64,000 nucleotides of DNA from Bog-473 sp963738135 (GTDB lineage Bacteria > Actinomycetota > Acidimicrobiia > Acidimicrobiales > RAAP-2): assembly GCA_963738135.1 (NCBI GenBank), contig CAVTVK010000002.1, positions 248,001-312,000 on the forward strand, given 5' to 3'. The position numbers and the translations under genes are program-made. The notes beneath the pieces are model-generated. The model ran no database searches, was not told the origin of the DNA, and worked only from the letters and a program-made list of their open reading frames with translations. This document shows positions 8,398-16,603 of the stretch, piece by piece (the stretch's first letter is position 1; each line of letters starts with the position of its first letter).

Positions 8398-9063
8398 CTA
8401 GAGGCAGAGCTGGGCGAGAGGCCCGGTCTGGAACTGGTCGACCATTTCGCCAACGTCGCGGTACACCTGGCGCGCGCCGGCTTCACTCAGCTCGTAGCGG
8501 CTGAAGCCACCGGACTCCACGCCGACGCAGCCGATTCCAGCAGCACGTGCTGCCTTCACATCCCACACGCTGTCACCGACAGCCAGGGCACGACGAGGAT
8601 CGATGGAAAACCGCTCCATAGCGCGGAGGAAGACTTCAGGGTCAGGCTTGGAGCGTTCGACATCATCGGCGGAGGTCTGACCGTCAATGGCATCGTCGGC
8701 GTCGAGCGCGTTGCGCAATGTGATCAGCTCATCGTCGGGCGCCGAAGTGGCAAGCACCACGACCAATCCTCGTCTGTGGACCTCTCGCAGGGCCTCGGCG
8801 GCACGGGGAAAGGCGAGGACATCGCAGGCCATTTCCTGGTAGCGCAGAGGCCGCCGCGCCGTCGCTTCGGGGCTGTCGTGACCGATGAGTTCGAGGACGA
8901 GCTGATCTCCGCCCATGCCGATCAGTCGGTGAATGGCATTCATCGGTGCCCATTCTCCGGACTCCCTGAGCGCCCGCGACCAGGCAAGTGCGTGCAGGTA
9001 GTTGGTGTCACACAGCGTCCCGTCGACATCGAAAAGAACACCGGGGCGGAGATGGTCGGTCAC
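8398..9063 (-). CDS. HAD-superfamily hydrolase, phosphoglycolate-phosphatase-like
   Basis: 221 residues with the four HAD motifs: nucleophile loop FDVDGT (residues 11-16), LATSA, the lysine in SKPDPEVFL, and VGDSVWDV with the metal-binding Asp. The cap lies between motifs I and II as in subfamily I phosphatases such as phosphoglycolate phosphatase. It acts on small phosphorylated metabolites in the cytoplasm; the substrate is not predictable. The GTG start overlaps the TGA of the 61-residue gene upstream (GTGA), so the two are translationally coupled. Confidence 0.85.
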   Translation of the reverse strand: MTDHLRPGVLFDVDGTLCDTNYLHALAWSRALRESGEWAPMNAIHRLIGMGGDQLVLELIGHDSPEATARRPLRYQEMACDVLAFPRAAEALREVHRRGLVVVLATSAPDDELITLRNALDADDAIDGQTSADDVERSKPDPEVFLRAMERFSIDPRRALAVGDSVWDVKAARAAGIGCVGVESGGFSRYELSEAGARQVYRDVGEMVDQFQTGPLAQLCL

Positions 9064-9245
9064 GCTGGGGGTTCTTCTTCCCGGTTCGCCGCAGCCCGCG
9101 CTTCGCCCGTGGGCTGGCCAGCACCTTCTCCATGCGGGTCGGAGGCAACTGAGCCGCTGTCTTTGGGTTCCTCGTGCCTCACGTCGTGGCGGGCCGCTTC
9201 GGCACTCTGCTTCCGATGTCCATGCTGGTTCCGATGTCCACGCAC
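9060..9245 (-). CDS. small His/Glu-rich protein coupled to the HAD gene
   Basis: 61 residues, strongly hydrophilic, with a basic, His-rich start (MRGHRNQHGHRKQS) and an acidic end (REEEPPA). No family recognised. Coding is supported by the GTGA overlap with the HAD gene and by a GTTC-N15-GGGTAA promoter-like site ending 9 bases before the GTG start, which implies a nearly leaderless message. Confidence 0.5.
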   Translation of the reverse strand: MRGHRNQHGHRKQSAEAARHDVRHEEPKDSGSVASDPHGEGAGQPTGEARAAANREEEPPA

Positions 9246-9254
9246 GTCGCTGCC

Positions 9255-9279
9255 TTACCCTGCGGGACTAGTCATGAAC
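9255..9279 (-). promoter_or_regulatory. SigB/SigF-like promoter of the small protein-HAD operon
   Basis: On the minus strand GTTC and GGGTAA are separated by 15 bases, immediately upstream of the GTG at 9245. Confidence 0.45.
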
Positions 9280-9327
9280 CGCTGGCAGCGAGAGCCAGTG
9301 GAAGTCCGCACGCGCGCCTGGGTTCTC

Positions 9328-9369
9328 ACTCACCCGATCGGGTGAGTTTGCATCCCATCGCATCGGGTA
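9328..9369 (+). promoter_or_regulatory. perfect 20-bp palindrome fused to a SigB/SigF-like promoter
   Basis: ACTCACCCGATCGGGTGAGT (9328-9347) is a perfect palindrome and its end overlaps GTTT (9346-9349). GGGTA (9365-9369) follows after 15 bases. The arrangement points towards the iron-containing redox gene at 9486, with a 116-base leader. A dimeric regulator bound here would touch the -35 region. Confidence 0.6.
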
Positions 9370-9485
9370 GTTCGTCGTTGGGCTCGTCACGCGAGCGTCT
9401 CCAGTTCCTGGTCTGAGGCGGAAATCCTCCGCAGGACGACTGAGAGAGACGGTGGCCACAACGTGAGCAAAGGTGCGCAATCGAC

Positions 9486-10595
9486 GTGAGCGTCGCGATG
9501 CAAGGAAATTCGGATCTCATGGACGCGGCGCAAAAGATTCTGTGTGCGCCGCTCGCGGGTGCCATCCCCGCACCGCCGCAGGAGCAGTCGTTATCTCGGG
9601 ACGCTTTCGATGGCAGGCCGCAGCTCCCGTCACCGCGAGGTCCGATCAGCCATGCGGTGATCAGGGCACTTTCGGACCCGACCGGAGGCTTCAGCGCTCC
9701 GCGCGTCCGCACCGACGACATCCTCACCGACGAGGACTTTCAGTTGGCGCTCTACTGCTGTTACGAGCTCCATTATCAAGGGTTCTCCGGCGTGAGCGAC
9801 GACTGGGAGTGGAATCCCGATCTTCTCAAGATCCGCAGCGAGCTGGAGCGGGCGTTCGAACAGAGTTTGCACGTGGCGCTTCCGGACGAGAGCCGCGTCG
9901 CTCCCGCTGAGGTGTCGGATGTCTTGTGGCAACTGACCCGGGGCAACGGGTTCTCTTTATCGAGCTGGCTGCAGCAGCAGGGGACCAGGCTCCATGCGCG
10001 GGAGATCGCTGTGCACCGGTCCGGCTATCAGCTCAAGGAAGCAGACCCGCACACCTGGGCGATTCCTCGCCTAAAGGGGCGGGCCAAGGCTGCAATCGTG
10101 ACGATTCAGTCTGACGAATACGGCGGAGGAACGGCGGCGTCGATGCACTCGTCGCTCTTCGCCGATGCCATGACGGCCCTCGGCCTCAACCCCATCTATG
10201 GCGCATACCTCGATCGTCTGCCTGCGGTCACGTTGGCCACGACGAACCTCATCTCGATGTTCGGTCTCCATCGCCGCCTCCGTGGTGCTCTGGTCGGGCA
10301 TCTGGCGAGTTTTGAGATGAATTCGGTGGGTCCGATGGCTCGGTACAGCGCGTGGCTCGAGTCGCTCGGGGTGCCGCAGCGCGGTCGGCGGTTCTACGAC
10401 GTGCACGTCGAAGCGGACGAGGACCACCAGTACATCGCCGTCAACGACCTGGTCGGCGGTCTGCTCGAGGCTGAGCCGGACCAGGCCGGGGCAGTCCTCT
10501 TTGGTGCCAGGGCTGTCGAGCTCGTCGAACGGATCTTCGCTGACCATGTCGTCTCCGCTTGGAGGAACAACCGGACCTCCCTATGGACGCCATGA
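9486..10595 (+). CDS. iron-containing redox enzyme family protein (heme-oxygenase-like fold)
   Basis: 369 residues. YCCYELHYQGFSGVSDDWEWNP near residue 95 and IQSDEYGGG near 210, together with HASxFA-like 'MHSSLFADAMTALGL', match the 'iron-containing redox enzyme' family (PF14518), helical proteins of the heme-oxygenase-like di-iron group. Members have diverse or unknown oxidative chemistry. The stop overlaps the methyltransferase start by ATGA, so both proteins are made together. A palindrome-plus-promoter unit lies upstream. The start chosen is the GTG at 9486; an in-frame ATG lies 4 codons later. Confidence 0.82.
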   Translation: MSVAMQGNSDLMDAAQKILCAPLAGAIPAPPQEQSLSRDAFDGRPQLPSPRGPISHAVIRALSDPTGGFSAPRVRTDDILTDEDFQLALYCCYELHYQGFSGVSDDWEWNPDLLKIRSELERAFEQSLHVALPDESRVAPAEVSDVLWQLTRGNGFSLSSWLQQQGTRLHAREIAVHRSGYQLKEADPHTWAIPRLKGRAKAAIVTIQSDEYGGGTAASMHSSLFADAMTALGLNPIYGAYLDRLPAVTLATTNLISMFGLHRRLRGALVGHLASFEMNSVGPMARYSAWLESLGVPQRGRRFYDVHVEADEDHQYIAVNDLVGGLLEAEPDQAGAVLFGARAVELVERIFADHVVSAWRNNRTSLWTP

Positions 10596-11338
10596 CGGAC
10601 GAATTCCACGACGAAGCGGCATACGGAGCGCTGCTGGCTGATGAGTACGACGCCATTTATGGAGACGTCTTCGACACCGAGGGCGCAGTCGACCAGTTGG
10701 CTCGACTGGCGGACCGCGGCAGGATCCTCGAATTCGGCGTTGGCACTGGCCGCATCGCGCTCCCGCTGGCCGAAAGAGGCCTCGATGTCTGGGGTGTCGA
10801 CGGCTCAGCGGAGATGTTGAAGATCCTCAAGGAGAAGTCGGGCGGGGACAAGGTCACGACCCTGTGTGGAGATTTTGCAACCACCGTCGCAGAGGGCAAG
10901 TTCGACGTCGTCGTGCTCTTGGTCAATACGATTTACGCCATGGGCTCCCAGCAGAGCCAGATCGAATGTTTCGAGAATGCAGCCCGGCATCTGATTCCCG
11001 GCGGGCGCTTCGTCATTGAGGCCTGGGTTCCCGATCCGCCACGGGGAGATGCGTTGGGCCTAAAGGCGAGGCGCCTGGGTCGCGGTTTCGCCGGACTGGT
11101 CATAGAGGATCACGATGCGGCCCGCCAGCTGCTGTCGACCACACAGATCGTCATCGACGGAACCGGGCACACGCGGACCTTTCCACTCGTGCATCGCTAC
11201 GCCTGGCCGAGCGAACTGGACCTCATGGCTCGCCTGAGTGGGTTGAGCCTCGAAGGCCGCTGGGCCGACTGGCACGGCCACCGGTTCGACGCACGCAGCA
11301 CCGACCACGTGTCGGTGTGGCGGACGCCGTTGCCGTGA
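10592..11338 (+). CDS. class I SAM-dependent methyltransferase
   Basis: 248 residues from the ATG that overlaps the previous TGA (ATGA). ILEFGVGTGRIALPLAERG is the SAM-binding motif I, GVDGSAEML motif Post I, and CGDFATT with FDVVVLLVNT follow as expected. The C-terminal half is that of small-molecule methyltransferases. The substrate is unknown; the tight coupling to the iron-containing redox protein suggests joint action on one metabolite. Confidence 0.85.
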   Translation: MTDEFHDEAAYGALLADEYDAIYGDVFDTEGAVDQLARLADRGRILEFGVGTGRIALPLAERGLDVWGVDGSAEMLKILKEKSGGDKVTTLCGDFATTVAEGKFDVVVLLVNTIYAMGSQQSQIECFENAARHLIPGGRFVIEAWVPDPPRGDALGLKARRLGRGFAGLVIEDHDAARQLLSTTQIVIDGTGHTRTFPLVHRYAWPSELDLMARLSGLSLEGRWADWHGHRFDARSTDHVSVWRTPLP

Positions 11339-11438
11339 AAAGGGCGGCCATGGCCGAGGACCACTGAAGGTTCCGGGCCGGATCGAGACCGGCGACTCTG
11401 CAATCAATATCGATGGGAGAGACGCCGAAAGAGCGCCC

Positions 11439-11606
11439 ATGAACGCAGTCACCTGGCAGGCGAAGCGACGCGTGAGCGTCGATTCAGTCCCGGACCCGAC
11501 TATCCAAGAACCCGCGGATGCCATCGTACGGATTGCGAGCACCAACATCTGCGGTTCGGATCTGCACCTCTACGAGACCCTGACGACCTTCATGGAGGTT
11601 GGAGGA
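11439..11606 (+). pseudogene. 5' fragment of a zinc-dependent alcohol dehydrogenase
   Basis: MNAVTWQAKRRVSVDSVPDP and STNICGSDLHLYE are the N terminus of medium-chain zinc alcohol/formaldehyde dehydrogenases, including the catalytic zinc Cys in CGSDLH. After about 56 codons (near TTFMEVGG) the similarity stops and the remaining 300 residues are absent, so this is a remnant left by deletion or rearrangement. Confidence 0.75.
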
Positions 11607-11667
11607 AGGATCGTTCTCCACCCTAGACGTTCACGAGGGTGCGCGGCAGGGGGTGTTCGTCTGCAAC

Positions 11668-11696
11668 GCGTCAGTGCTGCAAGGCGTCAGTGCTGC
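11668..11696. repeat. 13-bp direct repeat at the end of the acidic protein gene
   Basis: GCGTCAGTGCTGC occurs at 11668-11680 and 11684-11696. The second copy contains the stop of the minus-strand gene at 11687, so the duplication lies across its 3' end. Confidence 0.6.
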
Positions 11697-12073
11697 GCCG
11701 CCAGGTGTTCCTCCTTGGCGTCACGTGCCTCCTGCTCTGAGTCGAAGGAGCCGAGCAGATCGTGCTCGGGATCGCTACAGCGCGCGGTCCATCGCATGAC
11801 CGAAATGTCGTGGGCGTCCGGGATCTCCCCGATGATGACTTCCACATCCGATTGGCTCGTCGATGAGTCGTCGACGTCCGCCGCACGTCCCGCTTCGCCC
11901 GCCGAAATCGACCCCTCTTCGGCCGCCGTCGCCAGGTCGTCACCGGGCGATGCGTGTTGTAACGCGTCGCCCACCAGGCCAGGGTTCGACGCCGGCACCG
12001 CCTCGGTCGGACTCGGGGTCTCTTCTTGTGACACTGATCCATCCGAGGCGCTCTGCGAGGAGGCATTGGTCAT
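11687..12073 (-). CDS. acidic hypothetical protein
   Basis: 128 residues. The first 80 are disordered and rich in Ser, Ala, Glu and Asp; the last 45 form a compact-looking segment (ISVMRWTARCSDPEHDLLGS) ending in a charged helix (SEQEARDAKEEHLAAQH). GGAGGGG lies 13 bases before the ATG. No family recognised. It is flanked by the dehydrogenase fragment and the NAD(P)-binding gene. Confidence 0.55.
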   Translation of the reverse strand: MTNASSQSASDGSVSQEETPSPTEAVPASNPGLVGDALQHASPGDDLATAAEEGSISAGEAGRAADVDDSSTSQSDVEVIIGEIPDAHDISVMRWTARCSDPEHDLLGSFDSEQEARDAKEEHLAAQH

Positions 12074-12252
12074 GAAGGACTTCTACCCCTCCGGGGCAGA
12101 ACTGACGCATCGAGCGAGTGGCGTCCAGGGGTCGCCGTCGGCAACTCTCAAAAAGAGCGTGGGCTTCCTGGAGGAACCTGCTTCGGGGATCCGAATTCGG
12201 GTAGTGACAGACAACCGACGATTCGAGCAGACGACGTGAACGCAGAGACCAG

Positions 12253-13146
12253 ATGAAAGTCCTCGTGGCCGGATCGACGGGATTCGTCGGTCAAAAGCTG
12301 TGCCCGGCTTTGGCCCAGGCAGGGCACGAGGTCCTGGCCATGACACGTCGTCCGGGGGGCTACGGCGGTGCCGGCGAGCCGGTCAGGGGAGACGTCGTAG
12401 ATCCCGGATCGCTCGTCGGCGCCTTGCAGGGCTGTGACGCGGCGTATTACCTGGTGCATCGGCTGGGACAGAAGGACTTCGCGCGTGCCGACGCCGAGGC
12501 AGCCACGGCGTTCGGCAGTGCCGCCGGCGAAGCCGGGGTCAGCCGGATCATCTATCTGGGTGGGTTGGGCGACACGGACGACGACCTCTCGGAGCATCTG
12601 CGCAGCCGTCGCGAGGTGGAGACTCTGCTGGGCGAGGGCGGCGTTCCCGTGACGGTGCTGCGGGCAGGGATCATCGTCGGCGATGGCGGCATTTCTTGGG
12701 AGATGACGCGTCAGCTCGTCGAGCACCTGCCTGCCATGATCACGCCCCGATGGGTGCACACGAAGACCCAGCCGATCGCCGTCGCCGACGTGATTCGTTA
12801 CCTCGTGGGGGTGCTCGAGACACCGGAGACGACGGGGCGAGTATTCGATATTGGGGGGCCGGACGTGTTGGAGTACGTGCAGCTGCTCCGTCGAGTGGCC
12901 GCTATCGAAGGCCGACCTCTGCTGGTGGTGCCGGTCCCACTGCTGAGTCCGTCACTGTCATCGCGGTGGCTCGCGTTGGTCACTGACGTCGATGTGGCGA
13001 CCGGCCGTCGCCTGGTCGACTCCATGACCAACGAAGTGGTCGTGCGAAATGACAGCATTCGTTCCCTCGTGCCTTTCGAACCCATGGACTACGACGCAGC
13101 GGTGCTCGCCGCCCTCGGCGAGCGAGCGAAAGCGCGGAGAAGTTGA
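12253..13146 (+). CDS. NAD(P)-binding atypical SDR protein
   Basis: 297 residues. GSTGFVGQKL at residues 7-16 is the GxxGxxG dinucleotide-binding loop, followed by the acidic/Arg region MTRRPGG expected for NADP preference. YYLVHRLGQKDFARAD and IIYLGGLG match the atypical SDR group that includes YbjT-like and complex-I-assembly-like proteins, which lack the usual YxxxK. Possible roles are redox sensing or quinone/lipid modification; none is shown by the sequence. Confidence 0.82.
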   Translation: MKVLVAGSTGFVGQKLCPALAQAGHEVLAMTRRPGGYGGAGEPVRGDVVDPGSLVGALQGCDAAYYLVHRLGQKDFARADAEAATAFGSAAGEAGVSRIIYLGGLGDTDDDLSEHLRSRREVETLLGEGGVPVTVLRAGIIVGDGGISWEMTRQLVEHLPAMITPRWVHTKTQPIAVADVIRYLVGVLETPETTGRVFDIGGPDVLEYVQLLRRVAAIEGRPLLVVPVPLLSPSLSSRWLALVTDVDVATGRRLVDSMTNEVVVRNDSIRSLVPFEPMDYDAAVLAALGERAKARRS

Positions 13147-13156
13147 GCCGGCGAAG

Positions 13157-13945
13157 GTGACGAAGGCCAGCTCGGATGGCTCTTCCGCCTCTCTCATATC
13201 GGCCCTGGCGTCATCACGGCAAGCGGTAAGTGCGCTTCGAACGGCCTGCCGGTGCGACAAGTCGACCCGTCCGCGTCCGCGTCGGCGTCGGGGCCTGGCG
13301 GCTGCCGTGGCGCTGACCGGGACAGCACTCCTCGGCGCCTCGCTCTCCACCAGACCCGCGTCACGTGAGTTCTATGCCCTGACGTTCTCTGTCGCTGGAA
13401 CCTGGTTGCTGGGTGGTCTGGCCGTTGAGCCGCTCCGCTGGAGTTCGTTGCGAGGCGAACAACGCTCTTGGGAAAGTCTGGTGGCGGTTCCAGTTCTCAC
13501 CGGCGCCGCCGCGTTCGGCGCCTTCTTTGGTGCTGTTGTCGTCGCCCGTCACATTCCGGTCTTGAACGAAGCGCTCGTTTCAGTCCTGAATTACGCCGAG
13601 CGCGGCTCAGACTCGTGGGTACTGGCGACGACGCTCGCGAACGGTGTCGCCGAAGAGGTCTTCTTTCGCGGGTCCTTGTTCACTGCGCTTGGTTCCCTCC
13701 ACCCGATAGCCGCCTCGACAGCCGTCTACATGCTCTCGACCTGCGCCACCCGCAATCCAGCCCTAGTCCTTGCGGCCGGAGTAATGGGAAGCGTGTTCGC
13801 AGCGCAGCGTCGCGCTTCGGGCGGTCTTCTCGTGCCGATTCTGACGCATGTGACGTGGTCGGCACTCATGCTGCGCTACCTCCCCGCCCTCTTTCGCAAA
13901 CCATCGCCCAGAATCGGCAACTGTCGCCCGGGCCCGCAAATGTGA
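13157..13945 (+). CDS. CPBP-family intramembrane metalloprotease-like protein
   Basis: 262 residues from a GTG preceded by AAGG, 10 bases after the previous gene. Six or more hydrophobic segments follow a basic N terminus. GVAEEVFFRGSLFTALG contains the EExxxR motif of CPBP (Abi) proteases and LVPILTHVTWS supplies the later conserved His. The second histidine motif is weaker. Such proteins cleave or process membrane substrates or only bind them. Confidence 0.75.
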   Translation: MTKASSDGSSASLISALASSRQAVSALRTACRCDKSTRPRPRRRRGLAAAVALTGTALLGASLSTRPASREFYALTFSVAGTWLLGGLAVEPLRWSSLRGEQRSWESLVAVPVLTGAAAFGAFFGAVVVARHIPVLNEALVSVLNYAERGSDSWVLATTLANGVAEEVFFRGSLFTALGSLHPIAASTAVYMLSTCATRNPALVLAAGVMGSVFAAQRRASGGLLVPILTHVTWSALMLRYLPALFRKPSPRIGNCRPGPQM

Positions 13946-14004
13946 GGGTGTGGTCCGCCCGGAGCACTTCAGACTGGACTCGATTTGTGCGGGAAGCTGG
14001 GCGC

Positions 14005-14883
14005 TCACACGGCGCGGCGCCGGAGCGCCCGCCTCTCTCTCCGACGCAGCTCGAACTTGTCCCCCACGACACGGTTTTCGTAGACGGGCTGAGGGATGGA
14101 CGCCGGACCCCGCGTCGGGACACCGCTGACCAGTTCAAATTGGCTTCCGTGCCAAGGGCACGTCACACAGCCCTCTTCGATGCTTCCTTCGGACAGCGGT
14201 CCGCCCCTGTGGCTGCAGCGGTCAGCCAGAGCGAATCGACCCTCCTGGTTTGTCGCCACCATCACCCGAACTCCTTCGACGGTGCGGGCGACGAGCTCTT
14301 CGGTCGGCACGTTGCCTCGTACGGCAGTCCATTCGTCGGGCCCGGTGTCGAAGGCATTGGTATCGACACCGACCCCGAGGGAATAGGCCAGGTGTCCGCC
14401 GAGGAACCCACCCGCAGTGGCGAAGGTGGCCCCCAGCATCGACCAGAACACACCGCTGTGGTGGCCCCCTCTGCGCCGGAACCACGAGACAGAAAAACAA
14501 ACCATTGCAACAGAGTTGGTCGTCGCATGGACGGCCCCGACCCGGGCTTCAGCCTCGTCGGTGTCGACCCAGTCGGACACGCCGCTCGCGATCGCCGGAA
14601 AGGCGCTCAGCACGCCCAGGCCGACCAAGCTCCGCGCCGCTCTCGTCTTGCCCAGACCCATGAGGTCCAACACCCAGGCGCTTGTCCACAGGCCGATCGG
14701 GAGTTGGACCAGGACTGGATGCATCGGATGGCCAAGGTCGGTGCCGCTGAGAAATCGGCGAAAACCCGCTGGCTTGACGAAGTGTTGCGCCACTGTGCGA
14801 ACTCGGCTGATTGCGGCGTCGAGTTGGTCGGCACCCTCTGCCGCGTCGGTGAATCTGGTTCGCATCGCACTGAGTCGGTTCAC
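14005..14883 (-). CDS. DUF2231 membrane domain fused to a Rieske [2Fe-2S] domain
   Basis: 292 residues. The N-terminal part (GHPMHPVLVQLPIGLWTSAW, then several transmembrane segments to about residue 180) is DUF2231. The C-terminal part has CSHRGGPLSEG and CPWHGSQFEL, the Cys-His and Cys-His pairs of a Rieske iron-sulfur cluster. The protein is probably a membrane-bound electron-transfer component with the Rieske domain attached at the C terminus. It lies downstream of the YihY gene on the same strand after a 67-base gap. Confidence 0.88.
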   Translation of the reverse strand: MNRLSAMRTRFTDAAEGADQLDAAISRVRTVAQHFVKPAGFRRFLSGTDLGHPMHPVLVQLPIGLWTSAWVLDLMGLGKTRAARSLVGLGVLSAFPAIASGVSDWVDTDEAEARVGAVHATTNSVAMVCFSVSWFRRRGGHHSGVFWSMLGATFATAGGFLGGHLAYSLGVGVDTNAFDTGPDEWTAVRGNVPTEELVARTVEGVRVMVATNQEGRFALADRCSHRGGPLSEGSIEEGCVTCPWHGSQFELVSGVPTRGPASIPQPVYENRVVGDKFELRRRERRALRRRAV

Positions 14884-14950
14884 GGTGGCCTACCTCTTTC
14901 GTCGTCAGAGAACCAGGAAGAAGTCTCCATATGGTTGTTTCCTTCGTCCC

Positions 14951-15967
14951 TCAGGAGCGACGGGCCGCCTGAGCCTTCTCGACTGCTTGGCGGTCGCTTT
15001 CGTCGAGCTTGCGGGTATCGCGCGGTTCGGCAAAAGGACGAACGTCTTCGGGCAAGCCGTCGGCAATCGCTCGGGCGTGTTCGAACTCCGCGTTCACCTC
15101 GGCACCAAGCAGGAGGGCCACGTTGGTCAACCACAACCAGACCAAGAAGACCACGACCCCCGCCAAGGATCCGTACGTCTTTTGGTAAGAGGAGAAGTTC
15201 GTCACATAGAGGGCGAAAAGGGCCGAAACTGCCAGCCAAAGAAGGGTGGCGATGATGCCTCCGGGGCTGATCCATCGGATGCTCCCCTGCTTGGCATTGG
15301 GACTAGCCCAGAACAAGACGGCGAGCAGGACAGAGACGAGGATGAGGAGTACCGGCCACTTGGCGACGTCCCAGACCACGACCGCCGCCCGGCCGGCGCC
15401 AACGGCGTTGCCAACCTGGTTCGCCACCGGTCCGCTCACCACGACGATGACAGCACTCACGACCAGCACGACGACCGCTACGAGGGTCACGCCGAGACGG
15501 AGCGGAATGGTCTTCCAGATCGGCCGGCCCTCGCCGATCCCGTAGATGATGTTTGACGCCTGCCGAAAGGCGTTGACGTAGCTCGAGGTCGACCACAGCG
15601 CGATCACGAGTCCGACGATGGCGGTGATTCCAGCTCCGCCTTTGTGGTGCTGCGCCTGGCTGATCAGCGAATGTACGAAGGCGGCGCTGGACCCTGGCAC
15701 GAGCGACTCGACCTGGGAGGTGACTCGACTGGCCAGGTTGTGGCCGACCAATCCGACGACAGAGATCAAGACGATCAGTCCGGGCACCACGGACAACACG
15801 GCGTAGTAGGTCAGTGCGGCGGCGAGGGTGGTCAGATTGTCGTTTCTGAACTCCTTGGCGGCGCGCTGGACAACCGCCTTTTTCGAAGGGCCGGACAGCT
15901 CGCTCGGGACGTCGACCGCCGCGGACTGCTCGGCGGGTCTTGCCGTTGTGGCCCCCTCAGACGGCAT
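14951..15967 (-). CDS. YihY/BrkB family membrane protein
   Basis: 338 residues with about six transmembrane helices. NLTTLAAALTYYAVLSVVPGL, YGIGEGRPIW and SYQKTYGSLAGVVVFLVWLWL are typical of YihY (PF03631). Despite old 'ribonuclease BN' names these are membrane proteins of unclear, possibly transport, function. The start overlaps the end of the DUF4235 gene by 11 bases, so it belongs to the four-gene operon from 17007. Confidence 0.9.
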   Translation of the reverse strand: MPSEGATTARPAEQSAAVDVPSELSGPSKKAVVQRAAKEFRNDNLTTLAAALTYYAVLSVVPGLIVLISVVGLVGHNLASRVTSQVESLVPGSSAAFVHSLISQAQHHKGGAGITAIVGLVIALWSTSSYVNAFRQASNIIYGIGEGRPIWKTIPLRLGVTLVAVVVLVVSAVIVVVSGPVANQVGNAVGAGRAAVVVWDVAKWPVLLILVSVLLAVLFWASPNAKQGSIRWISPGGIIATLLWLAVSALFALYVTNFSSYQKTYGSLAGVVVFLVWLWLTNVALLLGAEVNAEFEHARAIADGLPEDVRPFAEPRDTRKLDESDRQAVEKAQAARRS

Positions 15968-16235
15968 CAGATTCCTTGCCCGGCCACGAGCCTGTCGCCT
16001 TCTCTAAGCTGGCAGCACCGCCACGGTCGACGAAGGCCTTGACCGCCCCGAAGACCGCTCCTTCGAGCCCAGCTGCCAGGACGACTTCGATCCATCCACG
16101 ACTGCGATCGGTCGCCGTTGGCACCGCTTCCCCACCGCTGAGCAGCTTCCAGACCCGCTTGAAGAGCGCTCCGGCCAGAGCGCCACCGATCATGCCGGCG
16201 AACATGCCCCAGGGCTTGTAAAAGAGCTTGATCAT
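15957..16235 (-). CDS. DUF4235 membrane protein
   Basis: 92 residues starting MIKLFYKPWGMFAGMIGGAL, which is the DUF4235 pattern (PF14019), with a second hydrophobic segment (VVLAAGLEGAVFGAVKAFVDRG). The ATG overlaps the TGA of the DUF3618 gene (ATGA), and this is why it is preferred to the ATG-less upstream extension. Function unknown; always near DUF3618 and holin-like genes. Confidence 0.87.
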   Translation of the reverse strand: MIKLFYKPWGMFAGMIGGALAGALFKRVWKLLSGGEAVPTATDRSRGWIEVVLAAGLEGAVFGAVKAFVDRGGAASLEKATGSWPGKESDAV

Positions 16236-16603
16236 CGGTGACGTCTCCACAGACGCCACACGAGCACCAGCCCCACCAGAAGTACTACGGCCCCGATCAA
16301 CTGCGATTCTCGGCCGTCACTGAGCTGGCGGCCGCGTCTGACACCCGACTTGGCCACATCTTGAGCCTTCGCCGCCGTGTCCTTGGTCACTGCGCCACCA
16401 TGCTCGACGACGTCCTTGGCATTGTCGCTCCCGCTTTGGCTGACAGCCGCCTCCCGCTTCGTCGGATTCAGGCGGTCCGAGAGCTCGGTGACGGTCTCTA
16501 CCAACTCGGTCCGCGTCGCATCGATGTCTGATCTGACCGCATCCACGGATTCAGGCTCAAAGGAATCAGGCTCAACGGAATCGGGATCTTCCCTGGTACT
16601 CAT
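16232..16603 (-). CDS. DUF3618 domain protein
   Basis: 123 residues. DAVRSDIDATRTELVETVTE and LSDRLNPTKR are the DUF3618 signature (PF12277). A single C-terminal transmembrane segment (LIGAVVLLVGLVLVWRLW) anchors it. Both ends overlap neighbours by ATGA. It is intact, unlike the paralogue at 1192-1788. Confidence 0.88.
   Translation of the reverse strand: MSTREDPDSVEPDSFEPESVDAVRSDIDATRTELVETVTELSDRLNPTKREAAVSQSGSDNAKDVVEHGGAVTKDTAAKAQDVAKSGVRRGRQLSDGRESQLIGAVVLLVGLVLVWRLWRRHR

Noticed and set aside
13468..15255. Very long open frame on the plus strand (about 595 codons)
   Set aside because: It lies opposite the CPBP, Rieske/DUF2231 and YihY genes, has no recognisable protein text, and is arginine/proline rich as expected for the antisense or shifted frames of high-GC genes.
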